DNA of 8,630 bases from Elusimicrobiota bacterium (GTDB taxonomy: Bacteria; Elusimicrobiota; Elusimicrobia; UBA1565; UBA9628). The stretch spans positions 1 to 8,630 of the forward strand of contig JAHFCD010000065.1 of NCBI GenBank assembly GCA_023249695.1, written 5' to 3'. The notes beneath the pieces were generated by a model. That model saw only the letters and a program-made list of their open reading frames with translations, had not been told where the DNA came from and searched no databases. Shown piece by piece: positions 1 through 6,657 of the stretch. How positions within the stretch are numbered: the stretch's first letter is position 1; every line of letters begins with the position of its first letter. The translations under genes and the position numbers were made by a program.

Positions 1-450
1 GTACACCGCCGGATCGTGAGCGGCGGCGCACACCCAGGCGAGCTTGCCGAGCGTGCCCTTGCTGGCGCCTTCGATGCGCGTCGCGAGATCGAGATTAAGC
101 CTTTTGCACAAATTGACCGCGCGGTCGGCGCTCCAGTTCTTAAAAAGGCTGGAACGCAGGTTCAACACGCCGGCGACGCTCATAAAGGAGTGGAAGCTCG
201 GGCGCTCGGGGACGAAGCCCGCGAGCTGGCGGATCGCGCCGGAGCCGTCGGGGCGCAGGCCGAGCACCTCGATCTCGCCTTCGTCGGCGGCGAGCAGGTC
301 GAGCAGGACCTTGAACAAGGTCGTCTTCCCCTCGCCGTTGCGCCCGAGCAGGCCGATCACCTTGCCTTGCTCCGCGGCGCCGGTCGCGCCGTCGAGCACG
401 CGCTTGGCGCCGAAGGTTCGGGTCACGCCGCTGAAATTCAGAGCCTTCAT
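1..450 (-). CDS. ABC transporter ATP-binding protein, YtrB-like (partial, N-terminal 150 residues)
   Basis: This is the nucleotide-binding subunit of an ABC transporter, expected on the cytoplasmic face of the inner membrane, where ATP hydrolysis would drive a separate membrane subunit not in this window. The Walker A motif GRNGEGKTT is at residues 36-44, with an unusual Glu before the invariant GKT. The Q-loop position reads VPE (Glu82) instead of Gln. The signature region reads GASKGTLGKL (128-137) instead of LSGGQ; an SKG-type signature is typical of the YtrB/EcsA-like branch. Walker B and the H-loop lie beyond the left edge. The start is fixed by a strong AGGAGG ribosome site four bases upstream and by an ATGA overlap with the regulator gene before it. 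Pairing with a YtrA-type regulator supports the YtrB-like assignment (family knowledge). The substrate cannot be told. The frame is open to base 1, so the gene is cut by the window rather than broken. Confidence 0.9.
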   Translation of the reverse strand, partial: MKALNFSGVTRTFGAKRVLDGATGAAEQGKVIGLLGRNGEGKTTLFKVLLDLLAADEGEIEVLGLRPDGSGAIRQLAGFVPERPSFHSFMSVAGVLNLRSSLFKNWSADRAVNLCKRLNLDLATRIEGASKGTLGKLAWVCAAAHDPAVY

Positions 451-818
451 CTTTCCTCCTTCTCGGCGCGGCGCGTCAGCGACGCGATGTCGTCCCAGTC
501 GAGCCCGCCGCGGCGGGCCTGGCGCAGGGCCTCGCGCAGGCCGTCGCGCACCGCGGCCAGCCCGTCCGAGGCCTTGCGGGGGGCCGACGCCGCCACGACC
601 GTGCCCTCGCCGCGCTTGGTCTCCAGCACCCCCTCAAGCACGAGCTCGCGGATGGCGCGGGCGACCGTGTTGGGGTTCACCTTCAGGGCTTCGGCCAAGG
701 GACGGATCGAAGGCGCGGCCTCGCCGGGCTTCAGCGCGCCGCGCGCGATCAGTCCGCGTAGTCCGGACTTAATCTGCTCGTTGAGAGGCGTGGGCGACAG
801 GGGATCGATTCGAATCAT
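447..818 (-). CDS. GntR-family transcriptional regulator, YtrA subfamily
   Basis: This is a 123-residue DNA-binding repressor candidate. Residues about 10-76 form the GntR winged helix-turn-helix: LNEQIKSGLRGLIARGALKPGE, then PSIRPLAEALKVNPNTVARA (recognition helix region), then a wing ending in KRGEGTVV. The rest (about 80-123) is a short charged helical tail rather than a large FadR or HutC effector domain, and this short form defines the YtrA subfamily. YtrA-type regulators usually sit first in an operon with ABC-transporter genes and repress it. The same layout is seen here, with a 4-bp overlap onto the ATPase gene. The start at 818 gives the full PLSPTPLNEQI N-terminus and lies about 23 bases after the predicted transcription start; no Shine-Dalgarno site precedes it. 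A palindromic operator sits directly upstream, so self-repression is likely (inference). The effector is unknown. Confidence 0.92.
   Translation of the reverse strand: MIRIDPLSPTPLNEQIKSGLRGLIARGALKPGEAAPSIRPLAEALKVNPNTVARAIRELVLEGVLETKRGEGTVVAASAPRKASDGLAAVRDGLREALRQARRGGLDWDDIASLTRRAEKEER
455..460 (-). promoter_or_regulatory. Shine-Dalgarno site for the ABC ATPase gene
   Basis: AGGAGG reads on the minus strand four bases before the ATG at 450. It lies inside the last codons of the regulator gene and encodes part of its KEER tail. It is the clearest ribosome site in the window and sets the ATPase start. Most other starts here have no such site. Confidence 0.85.
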
Positions 819-822
819 TGAC

Positions 823-847
823 TGTACTAGTGAACTAGTACACTAGT
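823..847 (-). promoter_or_regulatory. Probable operator for the YtrA-type regulator (palindrome plus extra half-site)
   Basis: Positions 823-842 read TGTACTAGT-GA-ACTAGTACA, a perfect 9-bp inverted repeat with a 2-bp spacer. A further ACTAGT follows at 842-847. ACTAGT therefore occurs three times (826, 834, 842) at exact 8-bp steps. The block begins right after the -10 hexamer and ends five bases before the start codon, so it covers the predicted transcription start. A bound protein would block initiation. Assignment to the GntR-type regulator is inferred from position and symmetry. Confidence 0.8.
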
Positions 848-876
848 ATTCTAACCCCGTGATCCCATTTTGTCAA
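848..876 (-). promoter_or_regulatory. Sigma70-type promoter of the regulator/ABC operon
   Basis: On the minus strand TTGACA (876-871) is a perfect -35 hexamer. A 17-bp spacer follows, then TAGAAT (853-848), matching five of six consensus -10 bases. Transcription should start near 841, inside the operator, giving a leader of about 23 bases. This is the best-formed promoter in the window. Confidence 0.8.
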
Positions 877-906
877 GGGGGAAAGCAGGCTTTTCTCGTC
901 GAGACA

Positions 907-915
907 TGCGATAAT
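907..915 (+). promoter_or_regulatory. Extended -10 promoter of the radical SAM operon
   Basis: TGCGATAAT is an extended -10 element (TGn plus GATAAT). No good -35 hexamer lies at the usual distance. Initiation would be expected near 922, only about four bases before the GTG at 926, so the mRNA would be leaderless or nearly so. This agrees with the absence of a ribosome site. Sequence inference only. Confidence 0.55.
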
Positions 916-925
916 AGACCTAGCC

Positions 926-2908
926 GTGGCTGCTCCCTCCTTCCGACCCGACCCCCGATTCCTGCCCATGACGCGCGCCGAGATGGAGGCGCGCGGCTGG
1001 GATCAGGTGGACATCGTTTTCGTCACCGGCGACGCGTACATCGACCACTACTCGTTCGCGATGTCCTTGCTCGGACGCATCCTCGACCACGCGGGCTTCC
1101 GCGTCGCGATCCTCTCCCAGCCCGACTGGCGCAGCGCCGAGCCGTGGCGCCGCTTCGGCCGTCCGCGCCTTTTCTTCGCGATCTCCGCGGGGAACATGGA
1201 CTCGATGATCAACCACTACACGGCGAACAAGAAGGTGCGCAACGACGATGCCTACTCGCCCGGCGGCAAGATCGGCCTGCGCCCTGACCGCGCCACGATC
1301 CCGTACTGCCAGCGCGCGCGAGAGGCGTTCCCGGGCGTGCCCGTCATCGCCGGCGGCGTCGAGGCCTCGCTGCGCCGCTTGGCCCATTACGATTACTGGT
1401 CCGACTCGGTCCGCCCGTCGGTGCTCCTCGATTCGAAGGCGGATCTCGTCGCGTACGGCATGGGCGAGGAGACAATCGTCGAGATCGCCACGCGGCTTCA
1501 AGCGGGAAAATCGGTCAAGGAATGTCGGGATCTGCGCGGGATCGCGTCGTTTCTCGGCGCCTCCGAGGCGCCGCCGTCCGGTCCCGAGGTCGTCGAGCTT
1601 CCCTCGTTCGAAGCGGTGAAGGAATCCAAGGACGAGTTCCTGAACATGGCGCGGCTCGCGCACCGCGAGACGAGCCCCTTTAACGCCAAGACCTTGGTCC
1701 AGCGGCACGGCAATCGACATGTCGTCGTCACTCCGCCTCAGCTGCCCGTGACGCAGGACCGGATGGACTTCTACTACGGCCTCGCCTACACACGGCGCGC
1801 GCATCCGTCCTACGCGGGCACGACCATCCCCGCGTGGGAGATGATCAAGGATTCCGTCACGATCATGCGCGGCTGCTTCGGCGGCTGCACCTTCTGCTCG
1901 ATCACCGCCCATCAGGGCCGCACGATCCAGTCGCGCTCCGAGGGCAGCGTCCTGAAGGAGATCTCGGGCCTGACCCGGGATCCCGAGTTCAAGGGCGTCA
2001 TCTCCGATATCGGCGGCCCGACGGCCAACATGTACCAGATGCGCTGCACCGAGCCCGAGGTCGAGAAGATCTGCAAGCGTCAGTCCTGCGTGCATCCCGT
2101 CGTGTGCAAGTTCCTCGGCACCGACCACGGCCCCCTGGTCAAGCTGATGAAGAAGTCCCGCGAGACGCCGGGCGTCAAGAAAGTCTTCGTCGCCTCCGGC
2201 ATCCGCATGGACCTCGCGCGGCTTTCGCCCGAGTACATGCGCGAGCTGACCGCGCACCACGTCAGCGGCCGCATGAAGGTCGCCCCCGAGCACGCCTCGC
2301 CGAAGGTGCTCGAGCTGATGAAGAAGCCGCGCCACGACACCTTCGAGGACTTCGCCGCGAAATTCGACGAGGAGTCGAAGAAGGCGGGCAAGAAGCAGTT
2401 CCTCGTCCCCTATTTCATCGCCAGCCATCCCGGCTCCGACCTGAACGCGATGATCGAGCTCGCCGTCTTCCTGAAGAAGAACGGCTACAAGCCCGACCAG
2501 GTCCAGGACTTCATCCCCGGCCCGCACGACCTGGCGACGGCCATGTACTACACCGGACGCAATCCCGAGACCGGCCTCGCGATGCCGATCGCCAAGGGCA
2601 TGAAGGATCGCCGCCTGCAGCGCGCCCTGCTGCAGTTCTTCAAGCCCGAGAACTACTTCGAGGTGCGCGAGGCCCTGCTCGTCTCCGGCCGCAAGGACCT
2701 GATCGGCTCCGGCTGCGACTGCCTCATCGGGGCCAATCCGCCGCAGGAGGCCTTGCTCGCGCGGCGCGCCAAAGCGGAAAAAGATTTTCACGAGCACACG
2801 CACATGAAGAAAAATCCGGGCTCGGGCGGGCCGAGCGCGCCGAAGCCTCCTAAAACCGGGTACCGGCCCCAGCGCTCCCAGTGGGGACGCCGGGAAGGCA
2901 AGCGATGA
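926..2908 (+). CDS. ygiQ: YgiQ family (UPF0313) radical SAM protein
   Basis: This is a 660-residue radical SAM enzyme of the YgiQ family. Its reaction is not established, so only the general chemistry can be stated: it should bind a 4Fe-4S cluster and cleave S-adenosylmethionine to make a radical. The cluster motif CFGGCTFC is at residues 317-324 (Cys317, Cys321, Cys324). The N-terminus RFLPMTRAEMEARGWDQVDI and the following VTGDAYIDH are hallmarks of the family. So are GGVEASLRRLAHYDYW in the N-terminal third, APEHAS after the radical SAM core, and DFIPGPHDLATAMYYTG further on. A DUF3362-like end (SGCDCLIGANPP) is followed by a basic, low-complexity tail. It is shorter than the E. coli protein of about 740 residues, mostly at the C-terminus. 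The GTG at 926 is chosen because the next ATG, at 968, would delete the conserved RFLPM. There is no Shine-Dalgarno site. The stop overlaps the next start. Confidence 0.95.
   Translation: MAAPSFRPDPRFLPMTRAEMEARGWDQVDIVFVTGDAYIDHYSFAMSLLGRILDHAGFRVAILSQPDWRSAEPWRRFGRPRLFFAISAGNMDSMINHYTANKKVRNDDAYSPGGKIGLRPDRATIPYCQRAREAFPGVPVIAGGVEASLRRLAHYDYWSDSVRPSVLLDSKADLVAYGMGEETIVEIATRLQAGKSVKECRDLRGIASFLGASEAPPSGPEVVELPSFEAVKESKDEFLNMARLAHRETSPFNAKTLVQRHGNRHVVVTPPQLPVTQDRMDFYYGLAYTRRAHPSYAGTTIPAWEMIKDSVTIMRGCFGGCTFCSITAHQGRTIQSRSEGSVLKEISGLTRDPEFKGVISDIGGPTANMYQMRCTEPEVEKICKRQSCVHPVVCKFLGTDHGPLVKLMKKSRETPGVKKVFVASGIRMDLARLSPEYMRELTAHHVSGRMKVAPEHASPKVLELMKKPRHDTFEDFAAKFDEESKKAGKKQFLVPYFIASHPGSDLNAMIELAVFLKKNGYKPDQVQDFIPGPHDLATAMYYTGRNPETGLAMPIAKGMKDRRLQRALLQFFKPENYFEVREALLVSGRKDLIGSGCDCLIGANPPQEALLARRAKAEKDFHEHTHMKKNPGSGGPSAPKPPKTGYRPQRSQWGRREGKR
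2892..2898 (+). promoter_or_regulatory. Ribosome binding site for the esterase gene
   Basis: GGGAAGG lies six bases before the ATG at 2905, inside the end of the radical SAM gene. It supports that ATG over the in-frame upstream ATG at 2881, whose extra eight residues show no family resemblance. Confidence 0.6.
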
Positions 2909-3587
2909 GGGAAAAGCCGCGCCTCGTCCGCCTCGGGAACCTCGACGCGATCGAGGTCCCGAATACCGACCCCGGGGCGTTGACCGTGATCTGCCTGCAC
3001 GGCTACGGCGCCGACATGCGGGACCTGGCGCCGCTGGCCGAAGAGCTCCAGACCAAGCGCCCGATCACCTGGTTCTTCCCCGAGGCGCCCGAGGTCCTCG
3101 ATTGGGGCGGCCGCGCGTGGTTTCCGATCGACGTCGCCGCGTTCGAGGAGGCGCAGCGGACCGGCACCGCGCGCGACCTCTCGCTGCGCGAGCCTCCCGG
3201 GCTCGAATGGGCGCGCGAGGAGCTCCAGCGCTTCATCCAGGCGCTCGAGACGCCGTGGGAAAAGATCGTGCTGATGGGCTTCTCTCAAGGCGCGATGCTC
3301 GCCGTGGACCTCTCGCTTCGCGCCGAGGCTCCGCCCGCGGGCGTCGTGATCCTGTCCGGGACTTTGGTGGACAAGAAGTCGACCGCCGAGCTCGCGCCGG
3401 CCAAGAAGGGCCTGCCCTTCTTCCAATCGCACGGCTCGGTCGACCCCATTCTCGGGTTCGCGCAGGCTCGCGCGCTGGAGAAGGTCCTGATCGAGGCCGG
3501 CTGGCGGGGCCAGCTGCGCCGCTTCGAGGGCGGCCACTCGATCCCCGCGGAAACGCTCGAGGGCCTCAAGGGCTGGCTCGAAAAACG

Positions 3588-3591
<4 letters not shown>
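2905..3591 (+). CDS. Alpha/beta-hydrolase, carboxylesterase/phospholipase (Abhydrolase_2) family
   Basis: This is a 228-residue serine hydrolase, expected in the cytoplasm because no signal peptide is seen. The oxyanion-hole motif HGYG is at residues 32-35. The nucleophile elbow GFSQGA places Ser127, Asp180 (SHGSVDP) and His211 (EGGHSIP) as the catalytic triad. The PEAP segment and the GFSQGAMLA elbow are typical of the carboxylesterase/YpfH group, which hydrolyses short acyl esters or lysophospholipids and in some members removes acyl groups from proteins. The exact substrate cannot be read. Length fits the family (about 200-230 residues). The ATG at 2905 overlaps the upstream stop as ATGA, and its own end overlaps the methyltransferase start in the same way, so all three genes are probably one transcript with coupled translation. 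Confidence 0.92.
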
Positions 3592-4337
<746 letters not shown>

Positions 4338-4355
4338 CCGCCGCGAGCCGTCTTC

Positions 4356-5165
4356 TTAAGGCAGGAGCTTCGGCGCGTCCGCGGCGAGGAAGGCCGCGAT
4401 CTCGGCCTTCACCGCGGCGTCGGTCTCGAGCGCCGCGAGCGTCGTCAGCAGGGCGTTGACGCGGTCGAGCGCGGCGGGCTCTCCCGCGGAGAAGCGGTTG
4501 CGGGAGGCGTGCCAGACGATCGCGATCGAGAGCAGGCGGACGTTGGCCGTGCCGCTCGCGGCGAACGCCGCCGGAGCGGCCTCGATCGGAGCGAGCACCG
4601 CCGCTTCCAGCGCGGCCGTGAGGTCGGGTCGGCGTCGCGGCAGATCCTCGCGGGCGCGGGTGAACGAATCGAGCGCCAGCAGCGCCGTGACCCGCTCCTC
4701 CTCCGTCAAAGCCGAGCCGAGCAGCTCGAGGATGGTCGTCTGGAACGGGCCTTCGACGGCCTCCGGCAGATCGTGCGTGGCCGAGGCCAGGCCGCGCAAG
4801 GCGAACACGCGGTAGGCGCCGCTCGTCGTGTCGAGCAAGGCTCGCACCGCGGCGGCGCGGGCGTTTTCGTCGCCGACGACGGGGACGGCGTAGCCGAGAT
4901 ACACGAGGGCCTTGGCGCGGACCGCAGGAGACTCGGCGCCCGACAGCGCGACGAGCCGCAGCGCCTCGAGGCCTTTCGTCCGGCGGGCCTGCGGCGCGAG
5001 CGGCAGCGAGCTGTGGAGGGCCTCGAGCGCGGCGAGCTTCTCCGCGGGGGCGGCGGCGCGGCCCAGGACCGAGATCGGATCCTCGGCGGGACTGACGGCG
5101 GCGCGGACCGCGGCGTAGGCCGTCTCGAGCGAAACGGGGGGCAGGGCGGGCGCCGGGGCGAACAT
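4356..5165 (-). CDS. Alpha-solenoid (HEAT/ARM-like) hypothetical protein
   Basis: This 269-residue protein has no recognised family. It is Ala/Leu-rich and almost wholly helical, with a run of paired amphipathic helices resembling HEAT repeats. Examples are AVRAKALVYLGYAVP (81-95), ARAAAVRALLDT (102-113), YRVFALRGLASA (118-129), EERVTALLALDSFT (156-169) and VKAEIAAFLAA (252-262). Such solenoids usually act as protein-binding scaffolds. No catalytic motif, signal peptide or membrane helix is visible, so it is probably cytoplasmic. It lies 19 bp downstream of the DUF3047 gene and could be read through from that operon, but an extended -10 element just before its ATG suggests a separate, leaderless start. 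It ends 18 bp from the convergent methyltransferase stop. Good codon periodicity and clean helical heptads support a real gene; function is unknown. Confidence 0.75.
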   Translation of the reverse strand: MFAPAPALPPVSLETAYAAVRAAVSPAEDPISVLGRAAAPAEKLAALEALHSSLPLAPQARRTKGLEALRLVALSGAESPAVRAKALVYLGYAVPVVGDENARAAAVRALLDTTSGAYRVFALRGLASATHDLPEAVEGPFQTTILELLGSALTEEERVTALLALDSFTRAREDLPRRRPDLTAALEAAVLAPIEAAPAAFAASGTANVRLLSIAIVWHASRNRFSAGEPAALDRVNALLTTLAALETDAAVKAEIAAFLAADAPKLLP

Positions 5166-5171
5166 GCGGCT

Positions 5172-5180
5172 ATTCTAGCA
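5172..5180 (-). promoter_or_regulatory. Extended -10 promoter directly before the HEAT-like gene
   Basis: The minus strand reads TGCTAGAAT, an extended -10 element, ending six bases before the ATG at 5165. Initiation about seven bases downstream would fall on the A of the start codon, predicting a leaderless mRNA. No ribosome site and no convincing -35 is present. It closely resembles the element before the radical SAM gene: both read TGC, six -10 bases, then AG. Confidence 0.5.
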
Positions 5181-5184
5181 AGCC

Positions 5185-5853
5185 CTAACGGCCGCCGAGC
5201 GTGACATCCGCGTACCAGGCTTCGGCCGAGCCTTCGGTGTCGTCGGTGTCGGTCATCAGCGCGATGCCCGCGTACGGCGGCGGATCCTCGCCGAACAGCC
5301 GCCGGTAGTCCTCGAGCACGTTGCGCTCCTCGGCGCGCCATTCCCCGGCGGCGGAATCGCCGGAGCGCACGGCCACCATCATCACTCGCTTCGTGTAGGG
5401 GCTCGGGGCGGATTCGCCCGCGGCGAGCTTGTTGGCCCAGATGTAGCTGATCGCGTGGTGGGGCGGATATTCCCCCCGCAGCGCCTTGACCGCGCCGTAC
5501 TTGAGGCGCGTGGCGAGGCCGACGCGAGAGGGCTCGTACTTGAAAGTGATGTAGACCCGCGCGGCGTAATCGTCCCCTTTCTTCGCGCGCTCGTCGCCTT
5601 TCGGGATCGTCCCCGCGACCTTCCAGCGCCAGCGCAGGACCGGGGCGTCGGCGACGGGGCCTTGATGGCGGAAGACCAGCCCCGAGGCGGACTCCACGGC
5701 CGTCGCGTGGATCGCGGCGGAGGACGCGCTCCACTCGTAGGCCGTGTGGGCCTTGATCTTCGGAAAAAAGAGCGGCTCCCAATTCGCGGGAAAGCCGCCC
5801 GGTCCGAAGGCCGGCGCCGTCGAGAGCAGGACGAACAGCGCCGCGGGATTCAC
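5185..5853 (-). CDS. DUF3047 domain-containing protein, probably secreted
   Basis: This 222-residue protein matches DUF3047, a family of unknown function common in Gram-negative bacteria. Residues 1-17 (MNPAALFVLLSTAPAFG) look like a short signal peptide lacking the usual N-terminal lysines, so it is probably periplasmic. Family hallmarks in order are LRWRWKV (73-79), KKGDDYAARVYITF (91-104), ISYIWAN (135-141), RVMMVAVRSG (156-165), EERNVLEDYRRLFGE (175-189), then GIALMTDTDDT (196-206) followed by AEAWYADVTLGG at the end. The acidic TDTDDT stretch could bind a metal (inference). The GTG at 5853 is chosen because it overlaps the lipoprotein stop as GTGA and starts the signal-like peptide. The open frame continues upstream to 6036, but that part only shadows the lipoprotein gene. 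Translation is probably coupled to the gene before it. Confidence 0.88.
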   Translation of the reverse strand: MNPAALFVLLSTAPAFGPGGFPANWEPLFFPKIKAHTAYEWSASSAAIHATAVESASGLVFRHQGPVADAPVLRWRWKVAGTIPKGDERAKKGDDYAARVYITFKYEPSRVGLATRLKYGAVKALRGEYPPHHAISYIWANKLAAGESAPSPYTKRVMMVAVRSGDSAAGEWRAEERNVLEDYRRLFGEDPPPYAGIALMTDTDDTEGSAEAWYADVTLGGR

Positions 5854-6653
5854 AGCCGCGGGGAAGCCCGCTCGGCCTCGATGCCGACGCGCCGGCTCAT
5901 CTTCGAGGGCTCGACGGCGCGCGTCGCGCGGTCCGACGCGGCGCGCACGGCGAAGGACAGGTGATCCTCGGCGGAGACCGCGCGGGTGAGGGTCTTCGCC
6001 TGCTCCGGATTGACCATCAACTGAACCGTGCCCCATTCCTCGTTGCCTTCGGGCGGGCCGGCGCGCAGGACCGTCAGGTCCTGCATCAAGGTGAGCGCGG
6101 TCAGCTCGGATTTGCCGCCGGCCTTGTAGCTCTGCCGCGTGGCGAGGACGTCCACGCGGTCGCCGGAGGCGAGAAATTCTTGCTGATCGGGGTACGCGAG
6201 CACGGCCAGGCCGCGCTGATCCTTGTCCAGGACGGGCGGCGACGCGGGGCGCGCCTTGAGCTTCAGGCGTTCCGGCCCGGCGGACAGCTTGTTGAGGAAG
6301 AGGCGGTCCTCGCGATCGACGGCCAGCGCCGCGTACTGCGCCTCCTCGGGCGAAAGCGCCAGCGCGATGAGGCCGGTGCCCTCGGACCAGTCGCGCTTGA
6401 CGCGCAGGACCTCGGCGCGGGGGGACAGGGTCTCCGAGCGGGTGTCGCTCGTCGCGTCGGCGCGCGCCGTCTCGACCATGATCAGGATCTCGACGGAGTC
6501 GCCGGCGGCGAGGAACTGGGTCTGGCTCTTGTCGACCGCGAGGCTGAACGACCGTTTGCCCTCGGGCGGCTCGTAGGCGGCGAGCGGGTCCGCCGGAGGC
6601 TTGGCGGAGCAGGCCGCGAGCGCGAAGGCGAGGAGCAGCGAGGCTTTTTTCAT
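5850..6653 (-). CDS. Lipoprotein with two tandem RcpC/CpaB-like domains
   Basis: This 267-residue protein begins with a lipoprotein signal: MKKASLLLAFALAAC with lipobox LAAC at residues 12-15, so Cys15 would be lipidated. No Asp follows the Cys; by E. coli rules it would go to the outer membrane. The mature part contains two similar halves. One is about 34-125, with QFLAAGDSVEIL and ALALSPEEAQYAALAVDRED. The other is about 147-240, with EFLASGDRVDVL and QLMVNPEQAKTLTRAVSAED. Each resembles the RcpC domain of Flp/Tad pilus proteins CpaB/RcpC (xxGDRVDVL, then an L-V-T-P-E-Q-A-like helix). The usual CpaB transmembrane helix and SAF domain are absent. It starts 4 bp after the SprA-like stop without a ribosome site and overlaps the DUF3047 start. 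Function is inferred only: an outer-membrane or periplasmic accessory to the upstream barrel. Confidence 0.82.
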   Translation of the reverse strand: MKKASLLLAFALAACSAKPPADPLAAYEPPEGKRSFSLAVDKSQTQFLAAGDSVEILIMVETARADATSDTRSETLSPRAEVLRVKRDWSEGTGLIALALSPEEAQYAALAVDREDRLFLNKLSAGPERLKLKARPASPPVLDKDQRGLAVLAYPDQQEFLASGDRVDVLATRQSYKAGGKSELTALTLMQDLTVLRAGPPEGNEEWGTVQLMVNPEQAKTLTRAVSAEDHLSFAVRAASDRATRAVEPSKMSRRVGIEAERASPRL

Positions 6654-6657
6654 GCCG

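Noticed and set aside
16..846. Plus-strand frames of 276 and 242 residues across the left block
   Set aside because: They lie opposite the well-supported ABC ATPase and GntR genes, have Arg/Ala/Pro/Ser-rich low-complexity translations and no ribosome sites.
920..2803. Very long antisense reading frame (627 residues) opposite the radical SAM gene
   Set aside because: It is a compositional shadow: rich in Arg, Ala, Gly, Leu and His with no recognisable motif, lying wholly opposite a strongly conserved gene in high-GC DNA.
3102..3587. N-terminal extension of the methyltransferase frame
   Set aside because: It is fully inside the esterase gene in another frame and Arg/Ala-rich. The ATG at 3588 overlaps the esterase stop and suits the family length.
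4706..5782. Minus-strand frame of 358 residues spanning the DUF3047 and HEAT-like genes
   Set aside because: It overlaps both in another frame; its translation is Arg/Pro-rich without family motifs, whereas DUF3047 hallmarks sit in the chosen frame.
5854..6036. N-terminal extension of the DUF3047 frame up to an ATG at 6036
   Set aside because: The extra residues are Arg/Gly-rich and overlap the lipoprotein C-terminus; the GTG at 5853 gives a signal-like N-terminus and a coupled overlap.
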